DNA of 64,000 nucleotides. It comes from Anticarsia gemmatalis. Taxonomy: Eukaryota > Arthropoda > Insecta > Lepidoptera > Erebidae. Positions 1-13,576 of this stretch are shown here, piece by piece. Both the position numbers and the translations under genes were made by a program. The notes beneath the pieces are model-generated. The model did not search any database. It was given only the letters and a program-made list of their open reading frames with translations, and was not told the origin of the DNA. Numbering within the stretch: position 1 is the first letter of the stretch; every line of letters starts with the position of its first letter. The stretch spans positions 930,001 through 994,000 of the forward strand of contig NC_134764.1 of the NCBI RefSeq assembly GCF_050436995.1. Direction: 5' to 3'.

Positions 1-108
1 AAATTATTTATTCTTGTTTATGATTTTTGTGCGGCGTACACGCTTTATTACTATTTCCTGTGCTGTCAACACTAATGAATGTGACGCCGGTGACGTAGGA
101 CATGTGCT

Positions 109-131
109 CACACACACACACACACACACAC
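109..131. repeat. (CA)n microsatellite
   Basis: About eleven uninterrupted CA units followed by CGCAG. A simple repeat, likely length-polymorphic. Confidence 0.9.
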
Positions 132-2876
132 GCAGCAGAGCTACTAACATGAACACATTATCAAACAATGATACTAAACCACCAAATATTAAGGATGATA
201 TTAAAATTCTTTGATGGCATTTAATAACAAAAAAGGGGAACAGTAATCACGACTGAAATTCGTCTCGATCGAGAAACTCAAATTAGACGAATGGCGGTCG
301 GTAAGATTTCTTTGTCTTCGCCCTAATGAGTTTTTAAGTCGATTATAGCAATTTTTCATAGAAAAACGCGTCGAGTGATGTATCGGTGGTATCAATCACT
401 GTTGGGTACTTAAATTGTTGTTCGTGGATTCGGCCTATCGGATCGTAGCGTGGCCGAGCCGGACAAATGTTCCGATAGCGATTGTAACACGATTGTTGTT
501 CGGTGGTTCGGTATGAACCGGCCTTTGATTATAACCTTTTTGTTTGGTGTCGACCCAGCAGATGTCAGTTGTGTACAAGATATAGAACAATGTGTTACAA
601 ACGGTTTATGATACGTTTGTAGTGCATGTTCGATGTTTTGATACATTCGTTAATGTATTTTTTAGGAATGTTTATTTGTTTGGAGGTAAAATATGAAGGG
701 AAATTTGAATGCGGAAGAATGTACAAGTACCCACCTATTATAAAAAGCAAAAGAGTTATTTTGATTATAAAAGTCCTGAAGTCTGATAGTTTGTAAACAT
801 CTAAATCTAAGATATGTTTTTAAAATGTGGGTATTCTAAAATATTTTGTCTAAAGAAGCCGACATTTATCAACCAACGATTCATTCCAACAATATAATTG
901 TTCCATCTATTCCACTCGAACGATCACCAAAAAGTAAACAACCGATACCGAATCAAATTTGGAATTAACCAACTCTCAGCGGCATCACTTAAAACGTCAT
1001 ATTGATAGACATTTTACGAAGATCCTGTGTCAATCAGGTCGAAAAATAATGAAATACATGACACAGGCGCAACCATACAAACCATACAGGTAGCAAAAAT
1101 ACCGAATATAAATAATTAAAAAGGAACGCGTAAAACTGTCCATCATTATTGCGTTCCATATTCAAACCTCCATGCTTTGTTTTAAATCCTAATAATGAAC
1201 GGTGAATGGTTTTTTCAAAATCGTTAATCGTTCTTTCACTTCATTTGTTTCGATCGCTTTTTAATCGCATTGTGTTCTCATTCGTTCACCTATTCGTTCT
1301 AATTGTTGTTTAAATTCGAATTGTTTTAGAACACTAGAGTGTAACTCAATACAAATTAACGGAACGAACCGATTTCTGACTTTATGAATGGTACCTTGAA
1401 ATTGGAATATTCGAATTATTTGCGTTCCAATTATTGTAATTCGATTCTTATTTCTTTTTTAAAGCAGTGCTGCCAACCTATTCTTATTAGTATTTAATAA
1501 AATTCTTGTTTAAAAAGAGCTTGTAATGTTTGCCTTATAGACAGTCTGTTATCTAGGTTATCTATATTTACCTGATAGAGACACAGCATCGTAACGTACC
1601 TGCAAAAGAAATCAAAGCACAATAAGATAAAGAATATATTATCAGTACAATGAAATAAAATAATATGCCGTCTTATCTCGTATTGTACGATCGGGGAAAT
1701 AAAAAAAGTCACTCCTCATTTTTCCATATAAGACTTGGGCGTGTCTGTGTAGGGAACGCCCGTTGAATAAAACCTTCGTACTACCTCTATAAAGGTGTTT
1801 TTCCAATAACATTTTATCGGAGTTCGATCGGTTCCGAACGCCCTCACTATCTTACAAGATATCGAATACGCCTTCTAAGAAAACCTAAAAAATACTAAAA
1901 TCAACCTTATATAAGGAGCATAAAGCGTGAATTTGGTTGCAGAGCGCTGTAGTAAAACATATTGATGTCGTATCGGTTTTCCATTAACAGGAGCGAGCGA
2001 TATTCGACCGTATTGTGTTGAGATAGGGATGGTAGTCGTGTGTGGCGGGTGGAAGGAATGTATTGACGTGTTATCGGTGGTGTCGCCGTCTCTCTCTCGC
2101 TTGTGTTTTTTCCATGCATGCGTCCCTCTCGGCGTTGCGTCGTCCTGAGATGAGGACCGGCTTTTGTCTGCGCATTCTTTCTTATCAAGCAAGCAATAAT
2201 GGGCAAATAAAATGTATTAAAATGCTAACCGTTTATGATGCCTTAGTACTTAGTATAATTGAAATATGCCTGTTTGTATTGTAATTTATTTAAATTAGGT
2301 ATTAAGGTGGTTATAAAAGTGTTGTGATAGTAAATACGAGTAAAGACACTTTTAGTGATAAGCTTGATAACTGATAATGGGACTTATTGAGTACATAACA
2401 TCACGCCTACATCGGAAGAGGCAGAATACTTCAAAGCAGAGGCAAAATACCTCTTAAACATAAGCAGAAAACCTGAAAATACCCTTTACAGCTTGACTTC
2501 CATTGAGACTAAAAGAAAATTTTCAGAAAATATTTGTAAAAATTCTATCTCTGTGGGTCCGTACCTAACCATATTTCCAAAATACTTATCGATTAGTAAA
2601 AATAGCAGTTAATTAAACTCTATTATAACGATGTTATTAAAATAGCTGTTTCAATAGCAAGTTAGTTTGTATTATCTAAATATAACGTTATCTTGAGTGA
2701 CATAATATCCGTCGTAATTTACAATTGCTATTAATAGATGGCGTTAGGTGTTTATTGTCAATTGACTTGGTTTTAGTAACAAGGAATGTATTTAAAATTG
2801 ATAATGTTTGAAAATGTTAGAAAATTATTATTAGTGTAAGATTTTCACTAAAATGTATGAAAGTAAATAAGGTAAG
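132..2876. other. AT-rich intronic sequence, nothing recognised
   Basis: No open frame with coding character, no splice-flanked exon and no recognisable transposon. Short GC-richer patches occur near 430-560 and 2040-2160. The overlapping short frames there have no recognisable motif. Confidence 0.6.
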
Positions 2877-2935
2877 GGAAGTTTGTGTGGGTCCGTTCCA
2901 AGTAGCGTTCTTTCGTCTCTGCCTACAAACAAGAC
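2877..2935 (+). repeat. Interspersed repeat B, copy 1 (fragment)
   Basis: Shares the pattern AAGTTTGT...CGT.CCAAGT.G.GTTCTTT.GTCTCTGCCTAC with copies at about 25.3, 32.35, 36.4 and 50.9 kb. No terminal structure is visible, so the class is unknown. Confidence 0.5.
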
Positions 2936-3904
2936 GTGTTATGTATGACTGTAATCTTCGGTTTGGTTGACTAGTTTTTCCCAGTGACTTGGTTTGCGTG
3001 AAAAGATTTCCTGTGGTAAAAGTATATTGTGTAGTAAGTCATGTAATAAACTGTCTTTGCTTAAAATCTATTCAGTAGTTGTTTCGTTAAAGAGTAACAT
3101 TCATAAATGGAAACAGATTTTCGTAATTTTATAGGGATTTGTTTATTTTCACATCCATAAGCTCTACAACAGTTCTATTATAAATTACTGGTTTCAAAAC
3201 AATAACACAACACTCAAAAGGATGCCATTAAAAAAAAACAAATTCAAATCCCACAACTGTCACTTGTGTCACCCAACAACAAAAACGGTACTAAGTCAAA
3301 TTTAACCGAAAAAATACACCGTAAATATATCAAAACGTCAAATGTTTAGAATAATTTTTATTATGTTATCTTAGTTTTGAATAGATATTTGTGTAAGCCA
3401 GTTAACGCGTTATTTAGATTCAACTAGAAATAACTTTTCAAAACATAAATATGATACATGTGGCGTCTCAATCGTGTGGAGTTCTGTTTGATTTTTATAA
3501 AGATTTATTTATATTATGATTATGTGTATAATCCCGGTATTCGTGGCGGTAATTAGTCAGAACGTTATTAATGAACCTTTGTTTATTTAAAAAGATTTTG
3601 TATCTGTTTTTCGAAAATTATTTTTGATCTTTGTCATATTTTATGGATAATAAATTTTCATTTGGGATGCGTAAATTCTGAGTTCAATGTGATGATTCGT
3701 TTAATGAGTCAGTACAATAAACTCGGAAAACAAATATTTGTTACATGTCAGTTGAAAAACAGTCGAAAAGTTGACAAAATGATACTGAATTGTAATCGTT
3801 GTTAAATCTTGTGCAAATTATGCTTTGTTTTATTTTTACTGTGTGAATCGATCATAAAAAGATTGCGTACATTTGTCATAACTACGTGACTTTTTTGAGA
3901 ATTA

Positions 3905-4016
3905 AATCGTGGTGTTGGTATCGAACCCGCCTTTGGCTTTTTGGTCTCAAAGCCAAACTGCTTCAAATCTGAAGAAGACCCGAGTACAGCAATGGGACAG
4001 TAATGGGTTAAGTATA
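3905..4016. repeat. SINE/LINE-tail relic ending in GGGACAGTAATGGGTT
   Basis: Begins with an antisense tRNA-like B box (ATCGAACCCGC) and ends with the GGGACAGTAATGGGTT tail that recurs in the repeat family at 4252, 8252, 40183 and 42348. A degraded retroposon. Confidence 0.5.
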
Positions 4017-4116
4017 TTTTTATTAGTTTTTCCATTTTTTAGGGATTGAAGCAAAGAACGAAGAAAGAACGCTAGTTCCTTTTCTCGACCTTCGTCCGGG
4101 GAAAGGATCGGAGTTT

Positions 4117-4143
4117 TATGTATGTATGTATGTATGTATGTAT
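4117..4143. repeat. (TATG)n microsatellite
   Basis: Nearly seven perfect TATG units immediately followed by TATATTCC. Confidence 0.9.
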
Positions 4144-4251
4144 ATTCCGTTTTGTTTGTCAATTACTTGTACTTGGTATGGTGGTCCTACAAGCTGTTTA
4201 TCAAAATGTAGGTACATCAACTCTTCATGCAAATATTGTGTCAAGTATAAC

Positions 4252-4346
4252 CCAACCCGCACTTGGCCAGCGTGGTGGACTCAAGGCCTAACCCCTCCCT
4301 CATTACGGGTGGAGACCCATGCCCAGCAGTGGGACAGCAATGGGTT
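4252..4346 (+). repeat. Repeat L copy: CCCGCACTTGGCCAGCGTGG...CAGCAATGGGTT
   Basis: One of about ten copies in this window of a short retroposon tail. Diagnostic blocks are ACTTGGCCAGCGTGGTGGAC, CTCAAGGCCTAACCCCTCCC and CAGCAGTGGGACAG. Other copies lie at 8252 (+), 17408 (-), 21988 (-), 24733 (-), 33571 (+), 40183 (+), 42348 (+), 45118 (-) and 58448 (+). The better copies run back into a GCATGCAAAGTCCCC head and a tRNA-like segment, so this is probably the 3' part of a tRNA-derived SINE. Confidence 0.75.
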
Positions 4347-4750
4347 ACATTTATTATGACTAGTTAAAACTCTATCTTTGTTAAAAATACTAAAGTACTT
4401 CAACAATATTCAACGTTTAAAATCCTTAAACCGCTTCAATCATCTTTATTGGCAAGTCTGATTCAGTCATAACATTAATAAGCAATATCCGTTAACCTTT
4501 CTTAAACAGATTGCACGTGTTACAACACCAATAACCCAACATCAACTCAATAACTACGACTGTAAAGTTTAAAATCGTACAGCAAAAGTGTGGGTGTTGT
4601 GACTATTTGATAGTGTAAAGTCCTTTGTATTTCGATCAATCAATAGATGAAAGAGATCAATGGTGGCATTCGTCACAGGGATTAGTTTTTTGTTCGAGCA
4701 GGTGATGTTGAGAGTCAAATTGTAATGACATAATCTACTTTATTAGATAA

Positions 4751-5117
4751 CTAGCTGTGTTCTGTGGTGTCACTTGCGATGGCGATAGCTTCTACTCAAA
4801 ATTTGGGTATTTTTCTTGAGATTGTCATGTAAGAAATTTTAATGTTTCTAAGATAAAACGACACTAATCAGTAGTAAACCTCGCTTTTTTTCCTGTAAAA
4901 TCGAATAAGTCGATTGAAATTAAACCCGCAGCAGTCTACATGTATGCTCTAAAATGGTCTATTTTAAAGTGAATCCCATTGAAACCGGTTCAGCAGTTTT
5001 GGAGATTACCCTAGACGTAATCTTTATTATCCGCTTTTTATAAAGGTGTTGGAGGAATAAAAAAACACAGTCGAATTAAAAACCTCTTCCTTTTTCTAAA
5101 GTCTGTTAAAAAAACCG
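4751..5117. repeat. Decayed retroposon/Helitron-like repeat beginning CTAGCTG
   Basis: Starts with CTAGCTGTG, contains a CCGGTTCAGCAGTTTTGGAG block typical of lepidopteran RTE-like tails, and ends with GTCGAATTAAAAACCTC and a T-rich AAGTC-GTTAAAA tail. The same tail recurs at 23505-23556. Too eroded to classify. Confidence 0.45.
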
Positions 5118-7387
5118 TTGTTTTTCTGTACAGACAGACACTTCACTTATCTACATATATATGCTAATACATTAAATTTCGAGCAGTCCAATATGATAAT
5201 GAGTACAGTAGCTGCTCCATACCGGGTGTCCGATCAAGCGAGCTAAGTACAGCCAGATGAATGAAGATTTATTACTAATATATTGATGTATTATATAGTT
5301 AAAAGAGATTTATTGATGGATTGAGGTATTGAGATTATTTATAAGATCGATTGATAGATAAATTAATGATGTTAACGATTTGAAAGTCTTGAAGCTTTGG
5401 GTGTCTTGTGTGGAAGATTTTTTGGTCCATTTAAATGAACTTCCACCATTCTTAGGAAATTATGGAAATAGGGGAATGAGATAAATAGCTTAGCTTTTAT
5501 ATAAGTCTAATGTCAATGTAAAGAGTACATAGATACAATTGTTCTGTACGGTTTTATAAATGTTGAATAATCTTTTTAATTTTTTTTTTCATATGACGTG
5601 TTGTTATTTCTCCTCTTCTTGTAGTTTTCGAAAAGAGATTTTCTCTGAATTAAAATTACTACGATTTATGTTTTAATACAAGTGACAATAGTTACCCAAA
5701 AGCCGCAAAATTACTTGACCCCAATCAATGGCTTGTTCTTTAATCTAATAAACTATTCAATAACAAATATACCAATAAGGGTGTTGTTTAACCGAACTTC
5801 GAACCCGGAACTATTGACCCTCATTAAGGCGATGGCCCGTGACAGGATACAGTGTAATCCGGGATTATCCCAATAAAACACCTCTTGACCAGCCTCTGAC
5901 ATCTTTACTGAAAACTAATTTAAGATGACCCCTGGACAAAACACAAAAAACAACCACACAAACAAAACATATAAAAAAATACAAAAACAAAAATATATAA
6001 AAAAAAATCAAAACATACAAAACTATACCACATTTTCATAAAATCCAAACATACATAAATTGTAAGAACATATTATTTTAAAGTAAAATACAAGAGGTCA
6101 AGTTATACTGGTGTTATCAGGATCAAACTGCTTCTAGTCGGATTGGACCGGACTTTTCTCGCGGACCCCTTTCTATAAAGTGACCTTTAAACTCTCGCTG
6201 CTGAATTATGTGATATTTTAACTTGAAAAGCTTGTTCAATTTTGGTAAAAGAATTGTTTGATTCTTTGCCGGTATGCGAATTTTAGTTTGAGGACGATGA
6301 CTTATACTGATTTCTGTTATTAATAATTTACAAATTATTTTTATGTTAGTCTTAATAAATAGTATGCAAAACAAAGTTATAAAAATCAATATAAAATAGC
6401 CTGAAAAACAAACTATGAAAAAAAAAACCGAAACAAAAAACATTAAGATGTTAAATTAACCAAGTCACCAGACTACAATCAGCCAGAAAAAAAATCTACA
6501 ATGTAAACCTAAATAATAGACCTTCAAAGCTAACCCTAAACCAACATTCAGTCTGAAACACTCGCTATAATTCGTACAAATAACTAAATTTCAAAGCATG
6601 TAAGCCGTCTCCCTCGGGGCAAGAGATCGGAGGCCGGACATCCGGTCAAGTCGCCCTCAAACCGATACTATGAAGTATTTATTGAGTTGCGGCTTACCAA
6701 AAGTATTTTATTGTTGAGTTATACCCTTTTCCCTTGCACCCTTTGTCTTGTACACACAGTTATACGAGTTTCAACCTTATTTTGTTAAGTTTAGAGTGTA
6801 TTTTTGGTTGTTGTGTTTTTGGTCAGAAAAGCAAGGTGTTATGCTTGTATTAATTGGACTTGCAAATGTTTCTATCTGTTAGTTTGTTAATTCTTTGTGT
6901 TAAGTTTATGTTTCGACTATTTTTTAAGAAGATTTTGAGGAAAATTTTACAGAAAATTTCGAAGGGTGAAATGACTTTTTAATGTTGAATGATAGGATTT
7001 GTGACGATATTGTAAACAAAGAAACTGATAGTCAATTTCAGAATTATTTTTTAATACTTTGCTCTTAAAATATAGTAATAATATAGGTATTCTCGTGTTA
7101 ATAAATAAGCATCGTGGTGACCCCCTTCTTTGCGTAACTCAAACCTGTAAATTGAGAGATTTTTCCCGATGCGCCTAAAAAATCTAATTTTCACACATCT
7201 TTTGGCATAAATAAAGTGTTTTTCATAAAGACAACAAAATATCACATTATTTACACAACCTCGTCATAATGCGTCAAAACGGGGTCAGCAATTCACAAGA
7301 TAAGATAACTCATAAAACAAAAATAAAATTCAGTTTATTAAAGAAATTAGACAATTTATATTTAGCCACTGGAAGTAATCCCAATAG
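5118..7387. other. AT-rich intronic sequence, nothing recognised
   Basis: Contains a long A-rich low-complexity tract at about 5940-6020. A 106-codon minus-strand frame at 6123-6443 has no conserved motif and low-complexity hydrophobic composition. No transposon ends were found. Confidence 0.55.
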
Positions 7388-7455
7388 TATAGTAGTTTAG
7401 CTGTTAGCATATGGAAGCCGTAACTGTCAGGTTTGATTCCCGGCACCTGTTGTTT
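7388..7455 (+). repeat. tRNA-derived SINE relic
   Basis: Head-like TAGTTTAGCTGTTAGCAT followed by a B box (GGTTTGATTCCCGG). There is no cloverleaf good enough for a functional tRNA. Confidence 0.5.
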
Positions 7456-7706
7456 TCGAACGCTTCGATTACGAGCCATTAGTGAAATACGAAGATATTT
7501 AATACTATTCGGTTTTATGTTGATGAACAGTTGGGACCGTGAATAGATATTTTGAGACGTGTACTTAGGCTATTTTTGCGGTAGAGCCCCCTTTTTGCTT
7601 TAATTATTTTTTAAATTGCAAACGTCGTTATTTGCTAAAAATATACAATTTTAATGATACTAAAAAGGTCTATTTAATTTTGTTGATTACAAGGTTAACC
7701 AAAAAC

Positions 7707-7840
7707 AATATTATAAATACGAAAGTTTGTGAGTATGTATGGAAGTTTGTTACTCTTTCACGCAGAAACTACTTAACAAATTTTCATGAAATTTAGAACA
7801 CATAGAGTTTATAACCTAGATTAACACATAGGATATTTAC
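7707..7840 (+). repeat. RTE-like LINE/SINE tail fragment
   Basis: Carries the common lepidopteran pattern ATTATAAATACGAAAGTTTGTGAGTATGTATGGAAGTTTGTTACTC..., with AAACTACTTAACAAATTTTCATGAAATTT and a TTAACACATAGG block. A related fragment lies at 39349-39430. Confidence 0.6.
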
Positions 7841-8251
7841 TCCATAGATATAAAAAAACAGTTTTCATATCATATCAATTTATTCGTTGTCAATAAAATT
7901 AAGTCATTCAAACATCATAATATATTTTTTCCTCTATAAACAAATTTATTCATCATTTCAACTAGACAGAATTATGTTAAATACATAATGTTTATATACT
8001 TTATAACACGAGCAACATGTTATCTTTGAATGCGACAAAAACCAGCATTTTTTGATACTTTTATTAGTTTATGACTAGTATCAAGACTATTAAGTTGTTG
8101 TATTTGCTATTAATATCTGCATAGGTATACGCTGATAATCTAGGTTTGATACTTGAAAATGTAAATAATTTGATAAGATACTAGGGTTTGAAGATAAAGT
8201 ATTGTGTTTAAAAATACATCTTTTGTATCAATTAGTTGAATTTTCCTCAAA

Positions 8252-8347
8252 CCAACCCGCACTTGGCCAGCGTGATGGACTCAAGGCTTCTCTCTCATTG
8301 CAAGAGACCCTTGCCCTTGCCCCTCAGGAGTGGGACAGTAATGGGTT
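8252..8347 (+). repeat. Repeat L copy
   Basis: CAACCCGCACTTGGCCAGCG at the left and GGAGTGGGACAGTAATGGGT at the right, in the same order as the 4252 copy. Confidence 0.75.
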
Positions 8348-8984
8348 TTATTAACTTACAGTTCTATCTTATTAAGCTGGAATCTATCTGTTTTTAAGAC
8401 TTACTGAAAAAATATACTTAGTTAATTTACGTTCAGAAAAATTAATTAATCAGCGTTTGAGAACAGAAGAAATACGTCTAGTTTATTAAACTCTTTTTGT
8501 TTTCAGTAATTTTTATATACGGTTTTCACCAATACATAGAGCTATATCCTAAAAAGGTTTCAGTAGATTTTTTTAAAAGTTTATAAGCAAAATGCCTTTG
8601 TTAACCGCCAAATACATATTTTGGTTCAAACGTAGTATCAATTCCATTCAATAGTTTAACCAATCTCAAACCCGGAATGATAAAATCGGACATTAAATTC
8701 TATAACAACTATATCGTGGTGAAACCCATCGATGGGACTATGGGTGTATGGGACTAATGGGACTATATCGACGTTGCGGTCTCCGATAACCGGTCAATGG
8801 CTATGGGACTGTAGATAACTATCTGTGTTTGTGGTTAGTTAAGCTGTTTAGTTTAATAGATGGTTTGATTGTTTTACAAAATATTGGGAAGTAAGCCTTT
8901 TGAAAGCTTGTGTTGAAATTTTTGTTTTGATGATATATATGTAAAGTGTATGGATGTGAATGATGGTAAAGAAGTTTGTATGGA

Positions 8985-9190
8985 TAGAAAGACGGCAAGT
9001 CGCTTCTATTGCGTGGGAGGTTGTGGGTACGATTCCCACACGGGACAATTATTTGTACGATGCACAAATAGTTGTTTCGGGTCTGGTTGTATTTTGTGTT
9101 CATTTTTGGTATGTTTGTAAAAGTCCCCGCGACACAAGAGCAATTTTATTATTAGACAGGGAGCTGTCTTTAAATGAAAATAAGTGGTGA
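8985..9190 (+). repeat. tRNA-derived SINE (family S), head and body
   Basis: The B box GGTACGATTCCCACACGGG is followed by ACAATTATTTGTACGATGCAC, a self-complementary pivot, and by a body reading TGTTTGTAAAAGTCCCCGCG-ACACAAGAGCAATT. The same body occurs on the minus strand at about 50600-50670 and 53285-53345. Confidence 0.7.
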
Positions 9191-9423
9191 GCTTTGGTCA
9201 CTTACTCCTTTTGCAATAGGCCGCAATTTTATGTTGTGAATAGATTGTAGTACGTGTTTTCGAATCGCGGTATTTCAAAGGGTGCTACAATTTTTCAATA
9301 AACAATGCAAGTGAGAAAAGCACTTGTAAAAATAAAAATAAATTCAACTCCCTCACAATTCCAAGTGTCACAATAGAATCATTGAAAGTCAATAAAAAAT
9401 ATGAAATATAAAATATGACCACT

Positions 9424-9600
9424 TTACGTAGAATCAATGGGGCGAGGGTAGAAAATAGACGTATCTTTGTCAGTGAAACTCATCCGATTTCCGAACGAGA
9501 GCCGATAGCGGAAGCCGCGCCCCCTACCGGATGTGCGTTGAGCGGGAAAATAGGCGGAAGTATCGAAGGGAGAGAAAAAAAAGGAGAAAAAATTTTCCAA
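9424..9600. promoter_or_regulatory. GC-richer unique block, candidate cis-regulatory DNA
   Basis: Stands out in the AT-rich intron by composition and lacks repeat signatures. It contains AGCCGATAGCGGAAGCCGCG and GGCGGAAGTATCG. Frames across it on both strands have no recognisable protein motif. The function is inferred from composition only. Confidence 0.2.
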
Positions 9601-10599
9601 TTCTTCCCTCTGACAAATTTGCATTCGAAAAGGCCACTTTTGTGTGTTTTGCCCCACGATCGGTTGTAAATTTGTCAGATTGTCAATTCACAACAAACGC
9701 AACACTCCGTCACTTTTGTTATGTTAATCTTTGTTTTCTTGCCGATTTTCGTTTTACGCGGTTACAACACTTTCCCTGCAGGGTGATAAATTCAAATTTT
9801 AACGGTCGTCAAAAAATCATTGTTGTGTGAGTGTGTGATACGGGTATTGGAAGTAACGTACCGGAGTTTGATTGTCAGACATCGTTTTTGAAGACATTAC
9901 TATTTATTTATCTTTTTTGAGATCTTACGTATCAAAATACCATATTATTTATTTTATTTTACATATTATAGTTTAATTTTGTTTTTTTCTGTGTTTACTT
10001 AAGAAAATAGTTAATCTATGTTATGATGGATAAATAGTTTCTTATTTTAAATATTAAAACACCACCCTTCGTAGAAACAAGCGATAATATAACGTTGATC
10101 AAAACATTCCAAATTCAAACTTGTGTTCGTAGCGTAATTAGACAGGTGATTCGCTAATTCGTAAAAAGAATTCGTCTTAATTCCACCGCGGGGCCTATTC
10201 CGGCGATCGCTCGACTCCGTAGCGACTGTGGGAACGTCACGTCAGTGATCGGTATCCGCGCAAAAACTCTGAATGTTTTGAGATCAACCTTTTTATAATT
10301 GCCGACGTCTAAATTGATTGACAGTTAATTTTAAGCTTTCTTCCTTTAAAGTATGGTGTTTAAGTTAGACAATAAAAGGTTAAAATTACTAGTATCTTTA
10401 TTAAGAACAAGAAAAATTATATGAATAATTTTTAACATAGTAGGTACCTACTTTCATTTCGTTGAAAGATAGTTTAATCTCATTAAAACTCGAACTGTCA
10501 AAATAACCTACCACATTTAAAGAAATGTACGCGCCAATTTAGTTTGACAACAAAAAAAGTAGTCAACATGCAGTGGATATGTCTGATAAGTGCGCAAAT

Positions 10600-10710
10600 C
10601 GTATCCCTTACGATGACGTATGCTCGTGGATGCGCGTCGAGGTCAGGGCCGAGCGCCGCGTGCGCACCTCGCACAGATGTATGCGCACTGCGCGCACGGT
10701 GCAAGTGAGG
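10600..10710. promoter_or_regulatory. CpG-rich unique block inside the cut intron
   Basis: Dense in CpG and in GCGC/TGCGCA palindromes (for example GCGCACTGCGCGCACGG). It is unlike its surroundings and not part of a repeat seen elsewhere in the window. It could be an enhancer or an internal promoter. No splice donor or coding frame supports an exon. Confidence 0.2.
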
Positions 10711-10794
10711 GAACATCTTCAAGTATAGTGTACATTGTTGATGGGATGTCTAAATGTTTTGAACAAAATATACTATTATGTATTATTATTGCTC

Positions 10795-10906
10795 GGTTTC
10801 TGAGTACATTTAGCGGTAGTTTATCTATTCAATAGCGTTTTTTATATCAGTTTAAATGTTATCGAATAGGTAAGCTAGCGATAAATTTACCTCAGAAGCC
10901 GGGGGT
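10795..10906. mobile_element. Foldback MITE P, copy 1
   Basis: The left arm (about 10798-10840) and right arm (about 10854-10897) are near-perfect reverse complements, built on TTCTGAGTACATTTAGCGG and TATCTATTCAATAGCG. The right end runs into CCGGGGGTAAG. Homologous copies lie at 38091-38179 and 50009-50132. No coding capacity. Confidence 0.8.
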
Positions 10907-13576
10907 AAGTGCTTTGAAAAGATAGCTTAATGATTGTATGACAAAGTTGAGGTTTTAAAATAGCCCAGATTCCAAGCTAAATATTCCTAGTTTCAAACTT
11001 TTGGTAGGTACTATAGAGCAAAGAAGCAGACAACCTAAGTCCATTGTCCATAGAAATATCGTTGCTAAACTAGATATTAATCAATTTCATAAAAAAAATT
11101 AAAAGGTTCATTTCACTCAGCAGCAATCGTATTATTTCCATCACCTGAAGAGAAACAAAAGGAGAAAGAAATCCTACAAATTATTGAAAGAAAGTCAAAG
11201 TTGCATGAATGGGTCAATGGTCTTTATTAAAGCTTGAGATGCTTCATAGCAACAATAGGGAACGTGACTTCGATCTTCAAGAAGACATTGATTTTACACG
11301 TTTTACTATATTTTTTATAAATAGTTGATTAACCTACGTCTTCCAAAGAAACCTTTAAGTCATTGCTCTGATTCGCAGCGTATGTAGCGGAATGTTAAGA
11401 GTCTCATAAGTGCAAACACAAGCAAGCTGCTCGGCGGCAACATCAAACGCGACGCGAGCGCAATTTCGACAATTAAAAGGCTGCACATCGCTTGCATCGC
11501 TCGCTCAGCTCTCTCGTGTCCTTGCCAGGAATCTCAAAACGCAAAACCCACTTTTTACTCAATAGGAAACCGGTCTCATTTGTACGCTTACTTTAAGCCG
11601 TTTAAAAACTTTTTATTTGTATTAATTCCTTCAGTAATGTGATGTGTAACACGGTTAAACTCATACTCCTGTCTCGTTCTTCACCTTTAAATACTAACGA
11701 GACAAAAAGAGACGCACAACACTTCTCGCTCCATATTTCACATTACAAAATGTCATTTAACGATCATCTGATTCTGAATTACGTACCACAATCAACGTCT
11801 CATAACGATACTGTAAATTTTTACGACTGTGTTTTCATCAAATCGTATATAGGTAATAAAAATCATCAATTTGTTGTGTATCTATATATTAGTTGAAAAA
11901 ACCCTATCGTTTAGTTTTAAACCATCGTAAATTAGAACTTTCGGTCGTAATATCGAATTTTTAATGTGTAGAATTCTTTAGTGGAGTTACGTGGCGAGTG
12001 CCGGCCTCGAATAAGTCAAGATTTTATTGCTCGTAAAAATTTAGGACCTCTGGTAGGTGACTCTATTCTTCATATCGATTTTACGTATCGGATATTGGAC
12101 GATTATGACCGAAAAAACGTTTTTAATTATAAGATTATAATCGTCTTATAATCGTAAATTGTATGAGCCAGACCATATAAATATTTGTCAAAAAACTCAT
12201 TTTATAATAAATATATGATCGGTGATTTCGTCGAACTACGAATGTTAATGGTATTAATATCTATAAAAGTCTATTGAGATTTTTATTCAGCCGTATTATT
12301 ATCCACAATATAACCTTTGAGTGAACTTTACATTACCACACTCCAAATACAACAAAGTTGGCATAAAGCAATGTTGTCAATTCATCGCAATGGTCGCAAT
12401 CCCAGCGAGTCACATCGTCGAAACGTCGAGTACAAAGTGGTTCGAACTAAATCGAGTTCAATTGACTAACGATTGATTATTCAATCAAAACAGATTGATC
12501 GGCATTATCGGATAATAGGCGGACAATTGAGGCGAGCGAGTGCATCGCCGGGGAGGGATCACGACACTACGCCGTGCGCAGAAACTTAACAATACTAAAT
12601 CGCCAATATTTTTTCCTTTACAATGAGATTTGAGTATTCGTTTGACTTTTAAGACGTTGCATTTAGCGAATGGGCTGCAGTAGTCGGCTAATAAACATGT
12701 TATAGCGATCACCGATTAGGACTCTTGATTTATCATTATCTTTCAGATCTGTGTATCGTGCAAAGATTTTTTACGATTGTAACAGCCTGGGAATGACCTT
12801 CAAAACTATTTGACAATCGCAAAAATCACTCGATATTTATTACTGACTCTTCAACTGCAAAAATCACTCGATACATCTCCCACAAACAATAGCTACATTA
12901 ATAACCCCCCATTCGAAAAACAAAAATCAAACTTTTTAATAAAAAAAAGAATCAATGACACTTCGATTTAGTTGTTCGATGTTCAAATTGCGAGGGTTGG
13001 AAACAAAGATGGCTTACTTAAACATGTTGAACGTGATCTGTTTTCTAAAAAATACCTTTAAGTACCTCTTTACCTATGTTACCCTTAACAGGGGGAGTTT
13101 CTTTTGAACTTGTGAACAAGGAAAAGAAAATGTTTGCGGTTGAAACTTCGATTGGTTTGTATTTGTTACACTTTGTTACGTCGTAAGGTGTTGTATTGAA
13201 ACGTCTGCGAAGTTTGTTTTATTGATGGTATTCTCTGTGAAATTGGAGATTTGTTTGATTGGGTAAAGAAAATTTGTATTTTCTTAAAGATTTTTTGGGT
13301 ATTTAGGGCGTAATGCCGCCACTGTCTTCTTAAAATAATATGAAAACATATTATAAGGTAAGTGTTGAAAGCTCTAAAGAAAGAATATGATTTTATGAAC
13401 GCAAATGAGCGATTAGATATCTTTGCTAAGATACTCTATATCTCATTACACTCTTTGTTATGCTATTTCGGCTAAATTGCTGAATCGATTTTTAAAATAT
13501 TTAATATAATGATAGTTGAAGAACCACGGAATTAGGTAAGAGACTTTTTAAAATCCTTTTTGTTTATACTCCGCTT
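10907..13576. other. Intronic sequence, no repeat or gene recognised
   Basis: Includes a GC-richer patch at about 11430-11530 (GCGACGCGAGCGC and GCTCGCTCAGCTCTCTC) and another at about 12380-12560. A short palindrome (GATTATAA, TCGTC, TTATAATC) sits near 12130. No exon was found. Confidence 0.5.
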